Notes under the pieces: generated by a model
Databases searched by the model: none
Told to the model about the DNA's origin: nothing
What the model saw: only the letters and a program-made list of their open reading frames with translations
Assembly (NCBI GenBank): GCA_031364965.1
Contig: JANLXF010000010.1
Coordinates: forward strand, 1-10,369
DNA: 10,369 nucleotides
Direction of reading: 5' to 3'
Source: JAOUEA01 sp031364965
GTDB lineage: Bacteria > Actinomycetota > UBA4738 > HRBIN12
Position numbers and translations under genes: made by a program
In this document: in pieces, positions 7,146 to 10,369 of the stretch
Layout of the letters: each line of letters starts with the position of its first letter
Position numbering within the stretch: the stretch's first letter is position 1

Positions 7146-7173
7146 ATCCTAGCGGGACTCCGTCACGGGTCAG
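7146..7173 (-). promoter_or_regulatory. Candidate tRNA-Lys promoter
   Basis: On the minus strand, CTGACC (7168-7173, four of six matches to TTGACA) and TAGGAT (7146-7151) are separated by 16 bases. The -10 box ends seven bases before the tRNA 5' end, so transcription would begin almost at the mature terminus. The divergent SIMPL gene starts about 50 bases away. Confidence 0.5.
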
Positions 7174-7209
7174 CGCCCGGCGGGCATGAACCGGCAGACC
7201 CCGATTCCC

Positions 7210-7216
7210 GGAGGAG
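7210..7216 (+). promoter_or_regulatory. Ribosome-binding site of the SIMPL gene
   Basis: GGAGGAG, seven bases before the ATG at 7224, fixes the start. It is one of only three clear Shine-Dalgarno sequences in the window; the others precede the aldehyde dehydrogenase and the exported protein at 10213. Confidence 0.8.
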
Positions 7217-7223
7217 ATCCCTG

Positions 7224-7955
7224 ATGCGCAAGAGTTGGACCGCGGTTGCCCTCGTCGTGGCGGCCGCCATCATCGGCGCCTCGCTGCTCGGCGCCCAAGC
7301 GTTCGCCGACGACGGCTCCGACGGCGGCGGCGACAAGACGATCAGCGTGACCTCCACGGCCTCCGTCGGCACCGAGCCCGACGAGGCGGTCGTGACCCTC
7401 GGCATCTCCACGCAGGACCCGGACAGCGCGACCGCGCTCGGCACGAACGGCACGACCGTGGACGCGGTCGTCGCCGCGATCGAGGCCGCCGGCGTCGCGA
7501 AGGACGACGTCCACACCACGCGGTTGGACCTGAACAAGCGCACGATCCACCGGCGGACGCCCCAGGAGGCCACCGTCTACGTGGCCGACTCGGCCCTCGA
7601 GGTCACGGTCCGCGATCTCGACACGGTCGGCGCGGTGATCCAGGCGGGGGTCGAGGCCGGCGCGAACTCGGTCCGCGGCGTGAGGTTCGACGTGTCGGAC
7701 CCGGCGCAAGCGCGGGTGGAGGCGCTCGATGCCGCAGTGCAGGGGGCTCGCACGAAGGCCGACGCGATGGCCGCAGCCGCCGGCGCCACCGTCACGGGCG
7801 TGGTCACGATCGAGGAGCAGGGCACCTCGCAGCCCGGGTATCGAGCGGTCGCGGATACGGCGTACTACGCGGGAGCGGCCCTCAGCGCCGAGGTGGTGGC
7901 GCCCGACAAGATCCAAACCCAGGTCACCGTGATCGTCACCTGGGCGATCGGCTAG
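7224..7955 (+). CDS. Exported SIMPL-domain (DUF541) protein
   Basis: A 243-residue protein of the SIMPL/DUF541 family (bacterial homologues include periplasmic or surface proteins linked to oxidative stress; biochemical role not established). An N-terminal signal peptide, MRKSW followed by a hydrophobic stretch, ends near AQAFA-DD, with cleavage likely after residue 28. A Gly/Asp-rich linker follows, then the SIMPL fold at about 36-243. It begins ISVTSTASVGTEPDEAVVTL, contains the central ARTKADAMAAAAGATV helix and ends in QTQVTVIVTW. The length is usual for the family. The start is supported by GGAGGAG seven bases upstream. The gene is divergent from tRNA-Lys. Its TAG shares the bases CTAG with the stop of nadE on the other strand, so the SIMPL transcript must terminate inside nadE; a strong hairpin lies 50 bases past the stop. 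I see no obvious -10 box. Confidence 0.9.
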   Translation: MRKSWTAVALVVAAAIIGASLLGAQAFADDGSDGGGDKTISVTSTASVGTEPDEAVVTLGISTQDPDSATALGTNGTTVDAVVAAIEAAGVAKDDVHTTRLDLNKRTIHRRTPQEATVYVADSALEVTVRDLDTVGAVIQAGVEAGANSVRGVRFDVSDPAQARVEALDAAVQGARTKADAMAAAAGATVTGVVTIEEQGTSQPGYRAVADTAYYAGAALSAEVVAPDKIQTQVTVIVTWAIG

Positions 7956-9571
7956 TTCGGATAGCGGTTCGTGATCGGCATACGCCGGTCCCGCCCGAAC
8001 GCCTTGGGGGTGATCTTCACCCCCGGGGCGGCCTGGCGCCGCTTGTACTCCGCCCGGTCGATCATGCCGACGATGCGCCGCGCCAGGTCGCGTTCAATCC
8101 CTCGTTCGACCATCTCGTCGATCCCCAGATCGTCTTCAACATAACCCTCGATCACGGGGTCGAGCACGTCGTACGGCGGCAGGGAGTCGGTGTCCTTCTG
8201 ATCGGGTCGGAGCTCGGCGCTCGGCGGCTTCGTGATCGTGCGCTCGGGGATCGGAGGCGGAACGTCGTGGCGCGCCGCCTCGTCGTTGCGCCACCGGGCG
8301 AGCTCGTACACCAGTGTCTTCGGCACGTCCTTGATCGGCGCGAAGCCGCCCGCCATGTCGCCGTAGAGCGTCGAGTAGCCCACCGCGTACTCCGATTTGT
8401 TCCCCGTGGCGAGCACGATCGAGCCGAAGCGGTTCGAGATCGCCATCAGCAGGTTCCCGCGTACGCGAGCCTGCAGGTTCTCCTCGGCGACGCCCTCCGC
8501 CGTGCCCGCGAACACGTCGGCGAGCGCGTGGCGGTAGGCCTCGAAGGCGGTGTCGATCGCGATCGTGTCGATGCGGATGCCGAGCTGGGTCGCGCAGTCG
8601 ACGGCGTCCTCGACGCTCTCGGGCGAGGAGTAGGGCGAGGGCATCGCGAGCGCCCGGACGGCGCCAGGCCCCAGGGCGTCCGCGGCCAGCGTGGCGACGA
8701 TCGCGGAGTCGATCCCGCCCGAGAGACCGAGCACGACGTCGGAGAAGCCGTTCTTCTTCACGTAGTCGCGCAACCCCAGAACGAGTACGCGGTAGACCTC
8801 CTCAGGCCCCTCGGGCCACGGCGGACGGTCGTCGGCGTACGAGGTGTCGCCGTGCAGGTCCACGATCAGCAGGTCCTCGGCGAAGCGTGCCGCCCGATGC
8901 CGGATCGAGCCGTCGGGCGCCACCATCATCGAGCCGCCGTCGAACACGAGCTCGTCCTGGCCGCCGACCGCGTTCACGTACGCGATCCAGGCGCCGGTCT
9001 GGCGCGCCCGATCGCGCAGGATCGTCTCGCGATCGCCGGCCTTCCCGCGGTGGAACGGCGAGCCGTTGATGTTCACGATCAGCGGCACGCCCGCGAGCCG
9101 GGCGAACGGGAGCCCGTCGTGCCAGGCGTCCTCGCACACCGTGAGCCCGAGCTCGGTCCCGTCAACGGTGGCCCGCACGGCATCGGTGCCCGGCGTGAAG
9201 TAGCGGCGCTCGTCGAACACGCCGAAGTTCGGGAGCTGGACCTTGTGGTAGCGAGCCCGGATCTCCCCGCGCTCGAGCAGCGCGGCCGCGTTGTGGATCC
9301 CGGCGTCGGTCCGGTCGACGAAGCCGACGATGACCGAGCAGCTCGAGGCCGTCTGCGCCGCGAGGCTCCCGAGCGCCTCGAGGTTGTCGTCGACGAACTC
9401 ACGGCGGAGCACGAGATCCTCGGGCGGATAGCCGGTGATCGCGAGCTCGGGGAAGCAGACCAGGTCGGCGCCGGCCGCGGTCGCTCGCTGCGCCGCGTCG
9501 GCCATGCGCGCGACGTTACCGGCGAGGTCGCCGACGGTGAGGTCCAGCTGGCCGAGCGCGATCCTGGGCAC
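7952..9571 (-). CDS. nadE: Glutamine-dependent NAD+ synthetase
   Basis: Last step of NAD+ biosynthesis: nicotinate adenine dinucleotide plus ATP and glutamine gives NAD+ in the cytoplasm. Two domains are visible in 539 residues. The N-terminal nitrilase-type glutaminase (about 1-250) has the triad E42 (FPELAITGYP), K110 (RYHKVQLPN) and C146 (TVCEDAW). The C-terminal synthetase (about 260-539) has the PP-loop SGGIDS at 284-289. It also has ATGNKSEYAVGYSTLYGDM, KPPSAELRPDQKDTDSLPPY and the conserved tail KITPKAFGRDRRMPITNRY. The length matches the shorter glutamine-dependent class; the mycobacterial enzyme is nearer 680. The start is GTG at 9571, directly giving the family N-terminus PRIALGQLD. 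There is no Shine-Dalgarno sequence, but TAAGCT lies six bases before the GTG, suggesting leaderless expression. The hemerythrin-like gene ends 26 bases upstream, so read-through is also possible. All key residues are present. Confidence 0.96.
   Translation of the reverse strand: MPRIALGQLDLTVGDLAGNVARMADAAQRATAAGADLVCFPELAITGYPPEDLVLRREFVDDNLEALGSLAAQTASSCSVIVGFVDRTDAGIHNAAALLERGEIRARYHKVQLPNFGVFDERRYFTPGTDAVRATVDGTELGLTVCEDAWHDGLPFARLAGVPLIVNINGSPFHRGKAGDRETILRDRARQTGAWIAYVNAVGGQDELVFDGGSMMVAPDGSIRHRAARFAEDLLIVDLHGDTSYADDRPPWPEGPEEVYRVLVLGLRDYVKKNGFSDVVLGLSGGIDSAIVATLAADALGPGAVRALAMPSPYSSPESVEDAVDCATQLGIRIDTIAIDTAFEAYRHALADVFAGTAEGVAEENLQARVRGNLLMAISNRFGSIVLATGNKSEYAVGYSTLYGDMAGGFAPIKDVPKTLVYELARWRNDEAARHDVPPPIPERTITKPPSAELRPDQKDTDSLPPYDVLDPVIEGYVEDDLGIDEMVERGIERDLARRIVGMIDRAEYKRRQAAPGVKITPKAFGRDRRMPITNRYPN
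8006..8024 (+). terminator. 8-bp perfect hairpin inside nadE, possible terminator of the SIMPL transcript
   Basis: GGGGGTGA-TCT-TCACCCCC: eight perfect base pairs with a three-base loop, centred about 60 bases past the SIMPL stop on the plus strand. It lies in nadE codons for the conserved GVKITPK segment. No U-tract follows. The stem is symmetrical on both strands, but for nadE it is inside the coding sequence. Convergent genes with overlapping stops leave no other room for a terminator. Confidence 0.35.
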
Positions 9572-9577
9572 GAGGGA

Positions 9578-9583
9578 AGCTTA
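9578..9583 (-). promoter_or_regulatory. Candidate -10 box, leaderless start of nadE
   Basis: TAAGCT on the minus strand, exactly six bases before the GTG start. The gap between the upstream stop codon and this start is only 26 bases and contains no Shine-Dalgarno sequence. The -35 position (ACCGAA at 17 bases) is poor. Confidence 0.4.
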
Positions 9584-9597
9584 CGGGTGGCGGGGTG

Positions 9598-10068
9598 CTA
9601 TTCGGTGCCTCCGATGTCGACGTTGTACGCCTCCCAGACGAGGTCCGCACCCTTCTGACGGTGACGGATCACCGTGCCGATGAACCGCTGGAGGTCGTCG
9701 CGTGCGTCGTCGAGCGGCCACTCCGGCCCGCCGATCTCGACGGCGTCGAGCCGCTCCAGCATCTGGGTGATCTTCGCCGTGATGTCGGGGTGTTCGCCGG
9801 CGAGGCGGTGCATCGTGCCGGCCAGACGCGGGGCCCGTTGCGTGATCTCCTCGTAGAGGCCGCCCGGCTTCTCGGTCACGATCACGTGCTGATCGAACGC
9901 GTCGCGCACGCTCACCATCTCTTTGCGCACCAGGTCGGTCCAGGCCGACACCCGGCCCGAGGCCGGCGAGGAGATCGCGACCTCCAGGTGCACGAGCGCG
10001 TCGTGCAGGGTGGCGCGGCGCGCCCGTGCCTCGCTGAGTGCCGGAGTGAGTTCGTCGTCGGGAGCCAT
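9598..10068 (-). CDS. Hemerythrin-like (HHE-type) protein
   Basis: A 156-residue, mostly helical protein resembling actinobacterial hemerythrin-like proteins, which bind a di-iron site or haem and may sense or carry O2 or NO. Candidate metal-ligand segments are DALVHLEVA near the N-terminus, DQHVIVTEKPGGLYEEI in the middle, LAGEHPDI, and the C-terminal IRHRQKGADLVWEAYNVDIGG, which I recognise from that group. The classical spacing of all His ligands cannot be confirmed by eye, so iron binding is inferred. I chose the ATG at 10068, since the longer open frame to 10167 adds an Arg/Trp-rich stretch unlike the domain and runs into the divergent promoter region. No Shine-Dalgarno sequence is present; TACCGT lies exactly six bases upstream. 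It precedes nadE on the same strand. Confidence 0.72.
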   Translation of the reverse strand: MAPDDELTPALSEARARRATLHDALVHLEVAISSPASGRVSAWTDLVRKEMVSVRDAFDQHVIVTEKPGGLYEEITQRAPRLAGTMHRLAGEHPDITAKITQMLERLDAVEIGGPEWPLDDARDDLQRFIGTVIRHRQKGADLVWEAYNVDIGGTE

Positions 10069-10074
10069 GCGGCC

Positions 10075-10080
10075 ACGGTA
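10075..10080 (-). promoter_or_regulatory. Candidate -10 box, leaderless start of the hemerythrin-like gene
   Basis: TACCGT on the minus strand, exactly six bases before the ATG at 10066-10068. A partial -35 match, TTGCTC (10099-10104), lies 18 bases further upstream. This supports the ATG at 10068 over the upstream in-frame one. Confidence 0.4.
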
Positions 10081-10152
10081 GCCGCTGCCTGTGTGGGGGA
10101 GCAAATCGACGAAACGGCGTCGGATCCGAAGCTGTGTGTGCCACCACGTCGG

Positions 10153-10212
10153 GGCTCGCCCCCGCAAGCGGCATCGGGGTAGGCTCGTTTCGAGGCTCGA
10201 CGGGAGGGCTCG
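10153..10212 (+). repeat. Four copies of GGCTCG upstream of the exported protein gene
   Basis: GGCTCG at 10153-10158, 10182-10187, 10194-10199 and 10207-10212. The last three are spaced 12 and 13 bases and run up to the start codon; two of them are AGGCTCG. TAGGCT at 10180-10185 overlaps the second copy and could be a -10 box giving a leader of about 20 bases. The copies may be operator half-sites or chance in a GC-rich leader. Confidence 0.35.
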
Positions 10213-10369
10213 ATGGACAGGAACGGGTACCGGCGCGCGGCGGTGGTCGTCGCGGTGGTGGGCGCGATCGGGGTCGGCGCCGCCCCGTCGGCTTCAGCCG
10301 CTGTGTTGATCCGCGGGAACTCGTCTCGATGGCACCCTGCCACGACGACGATCCAGCGTGGCGGTGCGG
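10213..10369 (+). CDS. Exported protein, probably cupredoxin-like, 3' partial
   Basis: The first 52 residues are visible before the window ends. The start ATG follows GGGAGGG at 10202-10208. A signal peptide is clear: MDRNGYRR, a hydrophobic core, then GAAPSASA-AV, with cleavage likely after residue 29. The mature start reads VLIRGNSSRWHPATTTIQRGG. This resembles the first strands of plastocyanin-like domains (V.V....F.P.T..V..GD.V.W), so a copper or cupredoxin-type fold is a reasonable guess, but the metal ligands lie beyond the window. The gene is divergent from the hemerythrin-like gene with 144 bases between starts. Confidence 0.7.
   Translation, partial: MDRNGYRRAAVVVAVVGAIGVGAAPSASAAVLIRGNSSRWHPATTTIQRGGA

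Noticed and set aside
7235..9658. 807-residue plus-strand open frame
   Set aside because: It lies antisense to nadE and out of frame with SIMPL. The product is Arg/Gly-rich with no domain, as expected for shadow frames in GC-rich DNA.
10069..10167. 33-residue N-terminal extension of the hemerythrin-like protein
   Set aside because: The composition is unlike the domain, it overlaps the divergent promoter region, and the TACCGT box fits the ATG at 10068.
1..10369. CRISPR arrays, insertion sequences, phage or defence genes
   Set aside because: No regularly spaced long repeats, terminal inverted repeats, transposase, integrase or nuclease genes were seen. The NB-ARC/TPR protein has the architecture of a transcription or signalling regulator, and no effector gene adjoins it.

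Overview
The window is GC-rich bacterial chromosome with strongly G/C-biased third codon positions. The protein families point to Actinomycetota: a multi-membrane-segment GAF/HisKA_3 histidine kinase, a cyclase-like/NB-ARC/TPR regulator, a GabD1-like dehydrogenase, SIMPL, and a hemerythrin-like protein. Several genes lack a Shine-Dalgarno sequence and instead carry a TANNNT box exactly six bases before the start codon. This is the usual look of leaderless genes in that phylum. No marker fixes the genus.

Layout. 2-1780 (+): sensor histidine kinase, cut off at its N-terminus by the window edge. 1863-4328 (-): 821-residue signalling protein (class III cyclase-like domain, NB-ARC-type ATPase, TPR repeats), convergent with the kinase. 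About 4329-4825: promoter region with a palindrome, then noncoding or decayed sequence. 4826-6190 (-): succinate-semialdehyde-type aldehyde dehydrogenase with a strong ribosome-binding site. 6413-7138 (-): tRNA-Asp(GTC), tRNA-Glu(TTC), a DUF192 gene and tRNA-Lys(TTT), transcribed in the order Lys, DUF192, Glu, Asp. 7224-7955 (+): exported SIMPL-domain protein, divergent from tRNA-Lys. 7952-9571 (-): glutamine-dependent NAD+ synthetase; its stop codon and the SIMPL stop codon share one CTAG. 9598-10068 (-): hemerythrin-like protein 26 bases upstream of nadE on the same strand. 10213 to the window end (+): start of an exported, probably cupredoxin-like protein.

Working together. Most of this is housekeeping: NAD biosynthesis, tRNAs and aldehyde oxidation. 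Two signalling proteins sit at the left end. nadE and the hemerythrin-like gene may share transcripts, although each has its own candidate promoter. I found no mobile element, CRISPR array, phage gene or multi-gene defence cassette, and no convincing undescribed system. The most useful leads are the repeated leaderless-start signature, two possible small upstream reading frames, a tRNA-Asp with unusual D- and T-loops, a cyclase domain lacking key catalytic residues, and a hairpin inside nadE placed to end the convergent SIMPL transcript.
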